From NCBI RefSeq assembly GCF_002265875.1, contig NZ_NPFA01000005.1, positions 142,096 to 206,095 on the forward strand: 64,000 nt of DNA, given 5' to 3'. The position numbers were made by a program, and so were the translations under genes. Source of the stretch: Marinococcus halophilus (GTDB taxonomy: Bacteria; Bacillota; Bacilli; Bacillales; Marinococcaceae). Each line of letters opens with the position of its first letter. The first letter of the stretch is position 1. Under the pieces are notes generated by a model. The model was not told where the DNA came from, ran no database searches, and saw only the letters and a program-made list of their open reading frames with translations. Below, one piece after another: positions 31,080 through 40,640 of this stretch.

Positions 31080-31964
31080 ATGGCAGAGAGAGGAACAGAT
31101 CGGATTAAAAGAGGCATGGCTGAGATGCAAAAAGGCGGCGTTATTATGGACGTCGTCAACGGAGAACAGGCGAAAATCGCCGAGGAGGCAGGAGCCGTAG
31201 CTGTAATGGCCCTTGAACGGGTGCCTTCAGACATTCGGGCTGCTGGCGGCGTAGCGCGCATGGCAGATCCTACAATCGTTCAGGAGGTCATGGAGGCTGT
31301 ATCGATCCCGGTAATGGCAAAAGCCCGTATCGGCCACATCGTCGAAGCACGTGTGCTCGAATCGCTGGGTGCTGATTACATTGATGAAAGCGAAGTCCTC
31401 ACCCCGGCAGACGATGTGTACCACATGGATAAAACAGAATATACAGTCCCATTTGTCTGTGGAGCCCGTGATCTTGGAGAAGCGGCCCGCCGTATTGGTG
31501 AAGGAGCTTCCATGCTTCGTACAAAAGGGGAACCGGGCACCGGTAACATTGTGGAAGCAGTACGCCACATGCGTTTGATTCAGTCTCAAATCCGCAAAGT
31601 AATCGGCCTGTCGAAAGACGAATTAATGACAGAAGCGAAAAACCTTGGTGCCCCGTACGAACTGCTGCTTCAAATCCGTGAAGAGGGCCGCCTGCCGGTG
31701 GTTAACTTTGCTGCAGGCGGAATAGCGACGCCAGCCGACGCCGCTTTAATGATGCAGCTGGGCGCTGACGGTGTATTTGTGGGCTCCGGTATTTTCAAAT
31801 CCGAATATCCGGATAAATTTGCCCGGGCTATTGTAGAGGCGACAACACACTATGAAGATTACGAACTGATTGCTAAGCTGTCCAAAGGGCTGGGTACTGC
31901 AATGACCGGGATGGATATTTCCCAGCTCGAAGGCTTTGACCGCATGCAGGACCGCAGCCAGTAA
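31080..31964 (+). CDS. pdxS: Pyridoxal 5'-phosphate synthase subunit PdxS
   Basis: 294-residue TIM-barrel synthase. ATG at 31080 follows GGAGGG; the longer frame from 31038 lacks a site. Motifs include [20 protein letters not shown], the lysine-bearing [14 protein letters not shown] and [16 protein letters not shown]. It makes PLP from ribose 5-phosphate, glyceraldehyde 3-phosphate and ammonia supplied by PdxT. Operon with pdxT, 23-bp gap. Confidence 0.98.
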   Translation: MAERGTDRIKRGMAEMQKGGVIMDVVNGEQAKIAEEAGAVAVMALERVPSDIRAAGGVARMADPTIVQEVMEAVSIPVMAKARIGHIVEARVLESLGADYIDESEVLTPADDVYHMDKTEYTVPFVCGARDLGEAARRIGEGASMLRTKGEPGTGNIVEAVRHMRLIQSQIRKVIGLSKDELMTEAKNLGAPYELLLQIREEGRLPVVNFAAGGIATPADAALMMQLGADGVFVGSGIFKSEYPDKFARAIVEATTHYEDYELIAKLSKGLGTAMTGMDISQLEGFDRMQDRSQ

Positions 31965-31987
31965 TATAATACAGGGGGTTTTTACTC

Positions 31988-32578
31988 ATGATGAAAATCG
32001 GCGTTTTAGCTCTTCAAGGCGCTGTTCGTGAACATGTTAAAGGTTTAGAGGCCCCTGATACGGAAGTTATTATCGTAAAACGGCCGGAACAGCTTGAAGA
32101 AATTGATGGGCTGGTATTTCCGGGAGGCGAAAGCACGACGATGCGGCGTCTGGTGGAAAAATATCAATTTTTTGAGCCGCTGCAGGCGTTCGCCAAAGCA
32201 GGGAAGCCAGTGTTTGGCACGTGCGCCGGCCTGATTTTGATGGCGACCGACGTGGTGGGCGAGCCGGGAGGCCATCTTGAACTGATGGATATGACGGTTC
32301 AGCGTAATGCATTCGGACGCCAGCGGGAAAGCTTCGAAACCAGGCTTTCCATTCGCGGAGTCGCAGACGATGCCGAAGCAGTATTTATCCGGGCTCCACT
32401 GATTACGGAAGTTGGACAAAACGTCGAAGTGCTCGCAGAGTATAACGATGAAATCGTAGTAGCTCGGCAGGATCATCTGCTTTCCTGTTCTTTTCATCCA
32501 GAGCTGACGAACGACCGCAGATTTCACCAGTATTTCGTACAAATGGTACGGGAAGCGCAAGCGGCAGTGAATGTGTAA
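31988..32578 (+). CDS. pdxT: PdxT glutaminase subunit of PLP synthase
   Basis: 196-residue class I glutaminase. Motifs: [13 protein letters not shown] (about 45-56), nucleophile Cys in GTCAGLIL, and the His/Glu pair in CSFHPELT. It hydrolyses glutamine and channels ammonia to PdxS. Two adjacent ATG codons start the frame; the first is used here (GGGGG site upstream). Confidence 0.97.
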   Translation: MMKIGVLALQGAVREHVKGLEAPDTEVIIVKRPEQLEEIDGLVFPGGESTTMRRLVEKYQFFEPLQAFAKAGKPVFGTCAGLILMATDVVGEPGGHLELMDMTVQRNAFGRQRESFETRLSIRGVADDAEAVFIRAPLITEVGQNVEVLAEYNDEIVVARQDHLLSCSFHPELTNDRRFHQYFVQMVREAQAAVNV

Positions 32579-32594
32579 ATACAATCGCGTTGAT

Positions 32595-32824
32595 GGACAA
32601 TAGTACTTCTGCATTTTTTCTTCAGAGAGTCGGTGGCTGGTGTGAACCGATGAAAATGCAGGGGGAATCCCGTCCGGAGTAAAACGGTGAACATCAGTAG
32701 CCGTTTTCGGCTTGTCCCCGTTAACGGATGAAAGAAAAGCCGGCAGTGACGTTTACTGCAACGAGGGTGGCAACGCGGGAAATTAAAGTCTCGTCCCTGA
32801 TTCACAGGGGCGGGGCTTTTTTAT
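32595..32824 (+). promoter_or_regulatory. Serine-specific T-box leader of serS
   Basis: Contains the T-box sequence AGGGTGGCAACGCGGG (32764-32779), stem I elements (AGAGAG..GGTGGCTGGTGTGAACC and CGGAGTAAAACGG) and a terminator hairpin (32786-32822, six T). The likely specifier codon is TCC (Ser) at 32668-32670. Uncharged tRNA-Ser would bind and stabilise the antiterminator, allowing serS transcription. Confidence 0.92.
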
Positions 32825-32865
32825 AATATATAAAATAGATAACTATACAAGGGGGAAACACACTT

Positions 32866-34146
32866 ATGCTTGACCCTAAACGATTGCGAAATGATTTTGA
32901 TGCAGTGAAAGCCCAGCTTTCGAAACGAAATGAAGACATTAGCGAATTAGATTCTTTTGAAGCGCTCGACCGGGAACGCCGGGAACTGATCCAGGAAACA
33001 GAAGAGTTGAAGCAGCGACGTAACACTGTATCTGATGAAATCGCAGCTAAAAAGAAAAACAAAGAAGACGCCGATGAACTTATTACGGAAATGCGGGACG
33101 TATCAGGCAGGGTTAAAAAGCTGGACGAACAGCTACGTGAAAAGGATGAACGTCTGCAGCAGATTCTGCTTTCCATTCCAAATGTTCCACATGAAACAGT
33201 ACCGGTCGGAGAGGATGAATCAGATAACGAAGAAGTTAGAGCCTGGGGAGAGCCGCCGGTGTTCGATTTTGCACTGAAGCCGCACTGGGATATCGGCGTC
33301 GATTTAGACATGCTTGATGCCGAACGGGCTGCAAAAGTAACCGGAAGCCGGTTTATGTTTTATAAGGGCGCCGGAGCCCGCCTTGAGCGGGCGCTGATTC
33401 AGTTTATGATGGACCTGCACAGCGATGAACACGGCTATGAAGAATTGATCCCTCCGTACATGGTCAATCGAAGCAGCATGACCGGCACCGGCCAGCTGCC
33501 GAAATTCGAGGAAGACGCTTTTCAGATCCAGGAAGAGGATTATTTCCTTGTACCAACAGCAGAAGTGCCTGTTACCAACATGCACCGCGAAGAAATTCTT
33601 GCAGGTAAAGAACTGCCAAAAGCCTATACGGCGTTCAGTGCGTGCTTCCGTTCTGAGGCAGGCTCTGCAGGACGTGATACCCGCGGCCTGATCCGCCAGC
33701 ACCAGTTTAATAAAGTGGAGCTTGTACGCTTTACAACACCAGATGAGTCGTATAAAGAGCTTGAAACATTGACCGGTCATGCTGAAAAAGTGCTTCAGCT
33801 GCTTGAGCTGCCATACCGTGTGATGAACATGTGCACTGGAGATTTAGGTTTTACGGCCGCGAAAAAATACGATATCGAAGTATGGCTCCCAAGCTACGAA
33901 GATTACAAAGAAATTTCTTCCTGCAGTAATTTTGAGGACTTTCAAGCCCGGCGCGCCAATATTCGTTTCAAACGGGACCGCGGGGCGAAAACAGAATTCG
34001 TGCATACGCTAAACGGTTCTGGGCTCGCCCTTGGACGTACAGTGGCGGCAATTATGGAAAACCATCAGCAGGAAGACGGTAGCATCAAGATTCCTGAAGT
34101 GCTGCGTGGATATATGGGCAATAAAGCATACATTACAGCGAAATAG
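32866..34146 (+). CDS. serS: Seryl-tRNA synthetase
   Basis: 426 residues: N-terminal tRNA-binding coiled coil (about 25-110) and class II catalytic core with motif 2 [21 protein letters not shown] and motif 3 [14 protein letters not shown]. Start ATG follows AAGGGGG. Expression is probably controlled by the serine T-box upstream. Confidence 0.98.
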   Translation: MLDPKRLRNDFDAVKAQLSKRNEDISELDSFEALDRERRELIQETEELKQRRNTVSDEIAAKKKNKEDADELITEMRDVSGRVKKLDEQLREKDERLQQILLSIPNVPHETVPVGEDESDNEEVRAWGEPPVFDFALKPHWDIGVDLDMLDAERAAKVTGSRFMFYKGAGARLERALIQFMMDLHSDEHGYEELIPPYMVNRSSMTGTGQLPKFEEDAFQIQEEDYFLVPTAEVPVTNMHREEILAGKELPKAYTAFSACFRSEAGSAGRDTRGLIRQHQFNKVELVRFTTPDESYKELETLTGHAEKVLQLLELPYRVMNMCTGDLGFTAAKKYDIEVWLPSYEDYKEISSCSNFEDFQARRANIRFKRDRGAKTEFVHTLNGSGLALGRTVAAIMENHQQEDGSIKIPEVLRGYMGNKAYITAK

Positions 34147-34155
34147 GCAGATTTT

Positions 34156-34191
34156 AAAAAACTCTGGACGCTTTAGGCGGCCAGAGTTTTT
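34156..34191 (+). terminator. Terminator after serS
   Basis: AAAAACTCTGG/CCAGAGTTTTT stem with T-rich 3' arm. Confidence 0.9.
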
Positions 34192-34229
34192 CATAGTTAT
34201 GCAAAATAACTTCAAAGAAGCAATTGAAA

Positions 34230-34243
34230 TGAAAGCGCTGACA
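34230..34243 (+). promoter_or_regulatory. cre-like site upstream of the Lrp-type gene
   Basis: TGAAAGCGCTGACA, 13 of 14 matches to the Bacillus catabolite-responsive element TGWAARCGYTWNCW. It lies between the serS terminator and the AT-rich promoter region of the regulator. Confidence 0.5.
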
Positions 34244-34380
34244 TTGTAGTATGAAAAGTATATTTGGCCTGTTTTCGAATCATAACATCGTTATATAATC
34301 TTACAAAAAAATTCATAAAAATCTTTCACGAATATTGCAATAATAAGAACAATTACTTATAATTACGTTAATCCACCCCG

Positions 34381-34442
34381 GTAATTGTTACGAAATTACT
34401 AATGTTAATTGTTTTATCTCGGTAATTCGTAATAACGAATAC
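34381..34442. promoter_or_regulatory. Candidate Lrp operators upstream of the Lrp-type gene
   Basis: Two inverted repeats in AT-rich DNA: GTAATT-N7-AATTAC (34381-34399) and ATTCGT-AATA-ACGAAT (34425-34440), about 28 bp apart. Lrp/AsnC regulators bind such spaced AT-rich dyads and usually autoregulate. The half-site ACGAAT recurs before oppA. The rest of 34192-34484 is AT-rich and gene-free. Confidence 0.45.
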
Positions 34443-34484
34443 ACGGTCATCAAGGTGAGAATGAGACAAAGAGAAGGGATGCCA

Positions 34485-34940
34485 ATGAGCGTTTCATTAG
34501 ATCAAGTAGATATGTCGATACTTGGGTATCTGCAGGCAAACGGCAAGGAATCCTACAGTGAAATCGCCCGTTGCCTGGGAGTGAGTGAGGGGACTGTCCG
34601 TTCAAGAATTAACAAAATGCTCCGCTATAACGTCTTTGAATTTATCATACATACCAATCCAAATAAAATTGGCCTTGATGTGCAGACGATTATCGGGCTA
34701 AGCACAAAGCTTGGAATGCAGGACGAAATTGCGAGTAAGCTGCAGCGTTTTTCCGAAGTGCGGTTTGTCGGTGCTTTCTCCGGCAACCACGATTTAATTT
34801 TACAGGCTTATTTTCGAAATAACGAGGATTTAGTGAATTTTGTTAACAGGGATTTAGCGCAAATTGATGGAATTTTGAACGCTGACGTGAACGTTGAGTT
34901 AAAGCAGTACAAGGATTCCTTTTCTTATTTAACTCCTTAA
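34485..34940 (+). CDS. Lrp/AsnC-family transcriptional regulator
   Basis: 151 residues from ATG at 34485 (AGAAGGG upstream; earlier in-frame ATGs from 34455 are less well placed). N-terminal helix-turn-helix (VDMSILGYLQANGKESYSEI, then ARCLGVSEGTVRSRI) and a C-terminal RAM ligand-binding domain (EVRFVGAFSGNHDLILQAYF). It precedes the opp locus with one divergent gene between. A role in peptide or amino-acid transport control is inferred from neighbours and shared dyad half-sites. Confidence 0.88.
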   Translation: MSVSLDQVDMSILGYLQANGKESYSEIARCLGVSEGTVRSRINKMLRYNVFEFIIHTNPNKIGLDVQTIIGLSTKLGMQDEIASKLQRFSEVRFVGAFSGNHDLILQAYFRNNEDLVNFVNRDLAQIDGILNADVNVELKQYKDSFSYLTP

Positions 34941-34958
34941 CGGAACAACATTAAAGGT

Positions 34959-34970
34959 GGTGGTACCGCG
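34959..34970 (+). other. Isolated T-box-like motif
   Basis: GGTGGTACCGCG, the conserved core of T-box antiterminators, 19 bp after the Lrp-type stop. No stem I, specifier or terminator is visible, and the next gene is on the other strand, so it is a possible remnant or coincidence. Confidence 0.3.
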
Positions 34971-34993
34971 AGCGAGGGTAAAGCCGGGAGCAT

Positions 34994-35365
34994 TTAATTT
35001 GCTGTGTAGTACAGAACCAGCAGTAAAAGATCCAGGGCAATAAGCGCCGCAGTCTGAATGAAAAGAACACGGAAAAAAGAGGTCTCGATGACCTCAGAAG
35101 GCGGAAGCCGTTGTTCCCAGCCCTGAGTTGAAGGCCTGGAGGGGGCGAGCCGATGAGCTACTTTTCGAAAGCTGTGAGTAATAGCATCGAAAAATCCTCC
35201 GCGCATTACAAAAGCTGCAATGAAAACGATTAGATAAAACAGCCCTACATAAAACACATAATTAATCACATTCAGCAGCCCGAATGCCGGAGAAAAAATG
35301 AAAAACAGCAGGCCGGCAATTATTAAATTAGCGGTGAATACGGAGAGATTCAGTTTCCAATGCAT
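34994..35365 (-). CDS. DUF3899 membrane protein
   Basis: 123-residue protein with three hydrophobic segments (about 7-28, 33-55, 100-120) and a polar cytoplasmic stretch between the second and third (RKVAHRLAPSRPSTQGWEQR). It resembles the DUF3899 family of Bacillaceae. Function unknown. It is the only minus-strand gene in this part of the right arm. The site is AAGGAGTT. Confidence 0.7.
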   Translation of the reverse strand: MHWKLNLSVFTANLIIAGLLFFIFSPAFGLLNVINYVFYVGLFYLIVFIAAFVMRGGFFDAITHSFRKVAHRLAPSRPSTQGWEQRLPPSEVIETSFFRVLFIQTAALIALDLLLLVLYYTAN

Positions 35366-35430
35366 ATGCGGAACTCCTTCAGGATATTTATAACGCCCAT
35401 CATTATAGCATAAATGCAGGCCGTCGCTGA

Positions 35431-35565
35431 ACGAATCATTTTATTTACGAATAATTGCCCTGTGTACAAAAACATTAGTGCTTTTCGTATAGACAAAACG
35501 AATAAATTTTCATTTTCGCAAAAAATTAAAAAATTAATGAAAATATTCGCAAAATCTTGTATACT
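35431..35565 (+). promoter_or_regulatory. opp promoter region with repeated ACGAAT half-sites
   Basis: In the 270-bp gene-free stretch before oppA, ACGAAT occurs at 35431, 35447 and 35498, the last paired with TTCGT (35484-35488) as an imperfect dyad. TTCGCAAAA is directly repeated at 35515 and 35546, and TTTTCATT/AATGAAAA is inverted (35507-35543). TATACT at 35560-35565 is a plausible -10 without a good -35. These features fit an activator- or Lrp-dependent promoter. Confidence 0.4.
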
Positions 35566-35636
35566 TTGTGAATGCAGAGAAAACAGAAATTTTACACAAT
35601 AAAGACATAAAAGTTTTGGGGAGGTCAACATATCTT

Positions 35637-37337
35637 ATGAAAAAGACAAAATTGACAGTATTAGCTTCTGCATTAATCTCGAGTACAGTACTTGCAGCGT
35701 GTTCCGGCGGCGGGGGCGGAGAGTCCGGCGGAGACGGCGGCAACGGCGGTGGTGATGGAGGCGGCGAAGGCCAGGCAAGCGGCGAGCAGGTTATCAACAT
35801 CTCGCAGTCGGGCGATATTCCTTCCATGGACCCTTCACTTACTACAGACCAGTTCGGCATCCAATGGTCGGGGGAAATTTATGAAGGACTTTACCGTCTT
35901 GGCGAGAATGCGGAAATCACTGACGGCGTTGCTACAGGCGACCCGGAAATAAGTGAAGACGGAACGACTTGGACGTTTAATCTTCGGGAAGATTCTACTT
36001 GGACAAACGGAGACCCTGTAACAGCCGAGGATTTCGTTTATTCCTGGCAGCGGGCGGTAGATCCGGAGACAGCTTCTGAGTACGGACCTTATATGATGGG
36101 GGGCGTCATTGAAAACGCTACTGCCATCAGCGAAGGCGAAATGGAGCCGAGTGAACTTGGAGTGGAAGCTGTAGATGAACATACACTGGAAGTTTCTCTT
36201 GAAAAACAGACGCCATATTTCGAATCTCTGACAACATTCCCGACATTCTATCCTCTAAATGAAGAGTTTGTGGAAGAGCAGGGTGATGATTATGCCTTGA
36301 ACCCTGATAATATGCTCACAAACGGACCATTTACAATGGAAGAATGGAACACCGGTGACAGTATGGCATTCGTGAAAAATGAAGACTATTGGGATGCAGA
36401 TACTGTACAGCTGGAGGAAATCAACGTACAGGTAGTCAAAGAACCTTCCACAGGCACGAACCTGTACGAAACCGGTGAATTGGACCGCACGGAGCTGACT
36501 GCGGAATTTGTGGATGAGTACAGCACGAACCAGGACTACCGTGCAGTAGAACAGCCAACTTCCTGGTACGTTAAAATGAACCAGGAAAATGAAATTCTTG
36601 CGAACGAAAATACTCGTAAAGCCATCCAGATGGCCGTGAACAAAGAAGACTTAACAAATACTATCTTAAACAACGGCTCCATGCCTCTGGGCGGCCTGAT
36701 GCCGGGCAACTTCGTTTTCAGCCCTGAAGGAGAAGAAGATTTCCGCGAAGTAAACGGCAACCTCTCAGCAACTGACAAAGAGCAGGCGCAGGAGCTTTGG
36801 GAGCAGGGTCTTGAAGAAATTGGCGCCGATAGCGCAGAGCTAGGTTACCTCACAGGTGATACTGAATCAGCTCAAAACATTAGTGCATATCTCAAGGAAC
36901 AGTTAGAGGGCACTCTGGACGGGTTAACTGTGAACGTGCAGCAGGTGCCGTTTCAGGAGCGTCTCGATCGTGACACTAACATGGATTATGACCTGTTAAT
37001 GTCCGGCTGGGGTCCTGACTATGTGGACCCGAACACATTCATGAACCTGTTTGTTACAGATAGCGGCAATAACCACACTGGTTATTCCAGTGAAGAATAC
37101 GATTCCTTGATTGAAGAAGCAAACAACGAGTTAGCTGACCAGCCGCAGGAGCGTTGGGACAACTTCCTCGAAGCAGAAAAGCTTCTGATTGAAGAAGACG
37201 CAGTAATTGCTCCAATGTACCAGGAAGCCCAGGCTTATCTCTGGAACCCGGAACTGCAGGGAGTTATCGTTAACGCTGCGGGGCCTGATTTTGAATACAA
37301 GTGGGCTTACGTCAACGAAGATGCTACAGAGGAATAA
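35637..37337 (+). CDS. oppA: Peptide ABC transporter substrate-binding lipoprotein (OppA-like)
   Basis: 566 residues from ATG at 35637 (GGGGAGG 12 nt upstream). Lipoprotein signal peptide with lipobox LAAC; the acylated Cys is followed by a Gly/Asp-rich linker of about 25 residues. SBP family 5 domain includes GIQWSGEIYEGLYRL, WTFNLREDSTWTNGDPVTAEDFVYSW and the C-terminal YLWNPELQGV. It is strikingly acidic, as expected for an extracellular protein of a halophile. It captures oligopeptides for OppBCDF. Confidence 0.93.
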   Translation: MKKTKLTVLASALISSTVLAACSGGGGGESGGDGGNGGGDGGGEGQASGEQVINISQSGDIPSMDPSLTTDQFGIQWSGEIYEGLYRLGENAEITDGVATGDPEISEDGTTWTFNLREDSTWTNGDPVTAEDFVYSWQRAVDPETASEYGPYMMGGVIENATAISEGEMEPSELGVEAVDEHTLEVSLEKQTPYFESLTTFPTFYPLNEEFVEEQGDDYALNPDNMLTNGPFTMEEWNTGDSMAFVKNEDYWDADTVQLEEINVQVVKEPSTGTNLYETGELDRTELTAEFVDEYSTNQDYRAVEQPTSWYVKMNQENEILANENTRKAIQMAVNKEDLTNTILNNGSMPLGGLMPGNFVFSPEGEEDFREVNGNLSATDKEQAQELWEQGLEEIGADSAELGYLTGDTESAQNISAYLKEQLEGTLDGLTVNVQQVPFQERLDRDTNMDYDLLMSGWGPDYVDPNTFMNLFVTDSGNNHTGYSSEEYDSLIEEANNELADQPQERWDNFLEAEKLLIEEDAVIAPMYQEAQAYLWNPELQGVIVNAAGPDFEYKWAYVNEDATEE

Positions 37338-37477
37338 AAACTAAATAAAATAATATTTTCAGGGGGCAAGAGAGTATATCCATAATAATTGGCTTATGCT
37401 CTCTTTTCCCTTGTTTCCTAAACTTAAAGGATTCACAACATGACTAACACCACGACATTTACAAGGAGGAAAAATGT

Positions 37478-38404
37478 ATGGCACGTTATATTGCCACCAG
37501 AATCGTATACATGGCGATTACTTTATTTATTATCGCCAGTGTTACATTCTTTTTAATGAAATTGATGCCCGGCACGCCTTTGAGCTCGGCTGATCGTTTG
37601 TCAGAATCCCAACAGCAGATTGTGCTGGAACAGTACGGCCTGGATAAACCGGTGCCGCTTCAGTATGTGGACTATATGCTGGGGCTTGTGCAGGGAAACC
37701 TTGGTATCTCCTTTCAGTTTGACAATCGGGAAGTAACCGAAATCCTTGGAAACCGGATCGGCCCTTCTCTACAGCTGGGCATTCAAGCGCTTTTCATTGG
37801 CTCGATTTTAGGAGCTCTTTTAGGGCTAGTCGCGGCTATTTTTCATAACGGTATTTTAGACTTTGGCTCTACGCTGCTTGCGGTTATCGGGACTTCGATT
37901 CCGTCCTTTATTTTTGCGGGGCTGCTCCAATATTTTCTGGGCGTGCAATGGCAGTTGTTCCCGGTTGCTACTTGGGGAACGTTCGCTCATACAATAATGC
38001 CGACAATTGCGCTACTTATATTTCCGATGGCTATTTGCGCGAGGTTTATGCGTACAGAAATGCTGGAGGTATTAAACAAAGATTATATCACTACAGCAAG
38101 AGCTAAAGGCGTCGGCTGGACAGCAGTTATTTTCAAGCACGGACTGCGCAATGCCCTGATTCCTTTGATTACGATTCTGGGGCCGCTTGCAGTAAGTCTT
38201 TTAACAGGAACTCTTGTTATCGAACAGATCTTTGCAGTACCGGGGATCGGGGAGCAGTTTGTCACCGCCGTAACGACGAACGATTACCCAATGATCATGG
38301 GAACGACCCTGTTTTTCAGCTTCTTATTTGTTCTGATTATTCTAATCATCGATATTCTTTATGGCATCATTGATCCGAGAATCCGCCTGGATGGAGGGAA
38401 GTAG
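37478..38404 (+). CDS. oppB: Peptide ABC transporter permease OppB
   Basis: 308 residues, six membrane segments, inner-membrane-component EAA loop ARAKGVGWTAVIFKHGLRNALIPLI (about 207-231). The site is ACAAGGAGG. It lies 140 bp downstream of oppA, in a gap that also holds an imperfect dyad (AAGAGAGTAT...ATGCTCTCTT) that may attenuate transcription so that more OppA than permease is made. It pairs with OppC. Confidence 0.94.
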   Translation: MARYIATRIVYMAITLFIIASVTFFLMKLMPGTPLSSADRLSESQQQIVLEQYGLDKPVPLQYVDYMLGLVQGNLGISFQFDNREVTEILGNRIGPSLQLGIQALFIGSILGALLGLVAAIFHNGILDFGSTLLAVIGTSIPSFIFAGLLQYFLGVQWQLFPVATWGTFAHTIMPTIALLIFPMAICARFMRTEMLEVLNKDYITTARAKGVGWTAVIFKHGLRNALIPLITILGPLAVSLLTGTLVIEQIFAVPGIGEQFVTAVTTNDYPMIMGTTLFFSFLFVLIILIIDILYGIIDPRIRLDGGK

Positions 38405-38409
38405 AAGTT

Positions 38410-39567
38410 ATGCAGCACGAAAACGAGAAAGAAAGAAAATACGACAAAGAACTATTCTCTCCAGCTGATGTACGGGAAGAGGACATGGAGCAAATTAACC
38501 GTCCGAGCCGGACGTTTTGGCAGGATGCCTTCCGGGCGCTGCGTAAAAACGTGGCAGCGATGATTTCTTTAATAGCATTATTACTTATTGTGTTTTTTGC
38601 TATCTTTGGCCCGATGATGAATGAATATACGCCGAGAGAGCAGGACTTATCACGGTCAAATTTACCGCCAAAAGTTCCTGTGCTTGAAAATATCGGCTGG
38701 CTGGGTATGGACGGCCAGGAAACATATGTTTTTGAAAATATTACAGCGGAGCAGGCCCAAACAAACGCAGAAAGCCGGTTCGGCAACGAAGATTATGTTC
38801 AATATGAAACGTTAAGCGAAGGCGATGGCTCTGTAGGCTCTGCCCAGGTGCAGGTCAACGTGGACAGTTACGCGGCAGCCGGAGTAGAAGAAACCAACTT
38901 TTGGTTCGGAACGGACCGGCTGGGAAGAGACCAGTGGACAAGAACGTGGGACGGCACGAGAGTTTCCCTTTTCATTGCTCTCATTGCCACGCTGCTTGAC
39001 TTATTTATCGGTGTCGCCTACGGCGGTATTTCCGGCTTCTTTGGCGGTAAAACGGATAACATTTTACAGCGTCTGTTAGAAATACTTTCCGGTATACCGA
39101 ACCTTGTCATTTTAATTCTTATGATTGTTGTCCTTGACCCGGGGATTCTCTCCATATCGCTTGCGATTGCGATTACTGGCTGGATCGGTATGTCGCGTAT
39201 TGTCCGGGGAGAAATCTTAAAGCTGAAAAACGAAGAATTTGTGCTGGCTTCCCAAACGCTTGGACTGTCAAATTCAAAAGTAATCACTAAGCACCTTGTA
39301 CCGAATACTATGGGCTTAATTATCATTAACACGATGTTTACGATTCCAAATGCGATTTTCTTTGAAGCTTTTCTGAGCTTTATTGGTCTGGGGCTGCAGC
39401 CTCCGAACGCTTCGCTCGGGGTGCTGATTGATAACGGCTTTGATGCCCTGCAGACAACCCCGCACGTATTAATATTCCCGGCCGTTGTGCTGTCAGTGTT
39501 AATGATTGCCTTTAACATTCTGGCTGACGGTATGCGTGATGCGTTTGATCCGAAGATGCGCGATTAG
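38410..39567 (+). CDS. oppC: Peptide ABC transporter permease OppC with long extracytoplasmic loop
   Basis: 385 residues, longer than the usual ~300. The extra length is mostly between the first membrane segment (about 48-72) and the TDRLGRDQWTRTWDGTRVSL motif (from about residue 165), an acidic extracytoplasmic insert (for example NAESRFGNEDYVQYETLSEG). The EAA loop is LASQTLGLSNSKVITKHLVP. Five nt separate it from oppB. Confidence 0.94.
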   Translation: MQHENEKERKYDKELFSPADVREEDMEQINRPSRTFWQDAFRALRKNVAAMISLIALLLIVFFAIFGPMMNEYTPREQDLSRSNLPPKVPVLENIGWLGMDGQETYVFENITAEQAQTNAESRFGNEDYVQYETLSEGDGSVGSAQVQVNVDSYAAAGVEETNFWFGTDRLGRDQWTRTWDGTRVSLFIALIATLLDLFIGVAYGGISGFFGGKTDNILQRLLEILSGIPNLVILILMIVVLDPGILSISLAIAITGWIGMSRIVRGEILKLKNEEFVLASQTLGLSNSKVITKHLVPNTMGLIIINTMFTIPNAIFFEAFLSFIGLGLQPPNASLGVLIDNGFDALQTTPHVLIFPAVVLSVLMIAFNILADGMRDAFDPKMRD

Positions 39568-39585
39568 AATGTGGGAGGAACGAAC

Positions 39586-40638
39586 ATGAGTAACGAAACC
39601 ATTTTAGATGTAAAAAATTTAAGTGTTTCCTTTAAAACGCCAAACGGCGAAGTGCAGGCTGTAAGAGACGTCAGCTTTTCAGTTGGAAAAGGGGAAACCC
39701 TGGCAATCGTAGGCGAGTCCGGATCGGGCAAATCGGTAACGACAAAGGCGCTGATGGGCCTGCTTCCGGCACCGAAAGGGTATATTAAAAACGGCAATAT
39801 TCTATACGGGAATGAGGATTTTGCCAAGCTGAGCGATAAGCAGATGACTAAATACCGCGGCAAGGATTTTGCGATGATTTTTCAGGATCCGATGACCTCC
39901 CTCAATCCGACGATGAAAGTAGGAACGCAGGTGATGGAAGGGCTGCGGATGCACCGGGGCATGAATAAAGAGGAAGCGAAAAAGGAAGCAGTACGGCTTC
40001 TGGAGCTGGTGCGCATCCCCGATGCAGAGGCAAGAATGAATCAGTACCCGCACCAGTTTTCGGGGGGCATGCGCCAACGGGTGGTCATTGCCATCGCGCT
40101 CGCCTGCGACCCGAAAGTATTGATTGCAGATGAGCCGACAACAGCGCTTGACGTAACAATCCAGGCGCAGATTCTGGATATTATGAAAGATATTCAGGAG
40201 GAATTTGAAACCTCGATTATTTTCATTACGCACGACCTGGGCGTTGTGGCAAATGTAGCGGACCGGGTCGCGGTCATGTATGCCGGTAAGATTGTAGAAA
40301 TCGGCTCTGTGGACGAGCTTTTTTACAACCCGAAGCATCCTTACACCTGGGGCCTCCTTGGTTCCATGCCGACGGTGGACCAGCGGGAGGAAGAATTATT
40401 TGCCATCCCGGGAACGCCGCCGGATCTGCTTCATCCGCCAAAGGGCGATGCTTTCGCCCCCCGGAACCGGTACGCGTTAAAAATTGATTACGAAGAGCAG
40501 CCGCCAATGTTTCAGGTATCCGACACGCACTATGCAGCGACATGGCTGCTGCATGAAAACTCACCGGATGTACAACCACCCGCCTCAGTACAGCAGCGCA
40601 TTGATGAGATGAACGGGAAATGGGAGGCAGGAAAGTAG
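39586..40638 (+). CDS. oppD: Peptide ABC transporter ATPase OppD
   Basis: 350 residues from ATG at 39586 (GGGAGG 8 nt upstream). Walker [11 protein letters not shown]-loop [10 protein letters not shown], signature FSGGMRQR, Walker [14 protein letters not shown]-loop ITHDLG, and the C-terminal oligopeptide-transporter extension ([19 protein letters not shown]). That extension normally has a Cys cluster; here the expected cysteines are absent. Confidence 0.95.
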   Translation: MSNETILDVKNLSVSFKTPNGEVQAVRDVSFSVGKGETLAIVGESGSGKSVTTKALMGLLPAPKGYIKNGNILYGNEDFAKLSDKQMTKYRGKDFAMIFQDPMTSLNPTMKVGTQVMEGLRMHRGMNKEEAKKEAVRLLELVRIPDAEARMNQYPHQFSGGMRQRVVIAIALACDPKVLIADEPTTALDVTIQAQILDIMKDIQEEFETSIIFITHDLGVVANVADRVAVMYAGKIVEIGSVDELFYNPKHPYTWGLLGSMPTVDQREEELFAIPGTPPDLLHPPKGDAFAPRNRYALKIDYEEQPPMFQVSDTHYAATWLLHENSPDVQPPASVQQRIDEMNGKWEAGK

Positions 40639-40640
40639 AT

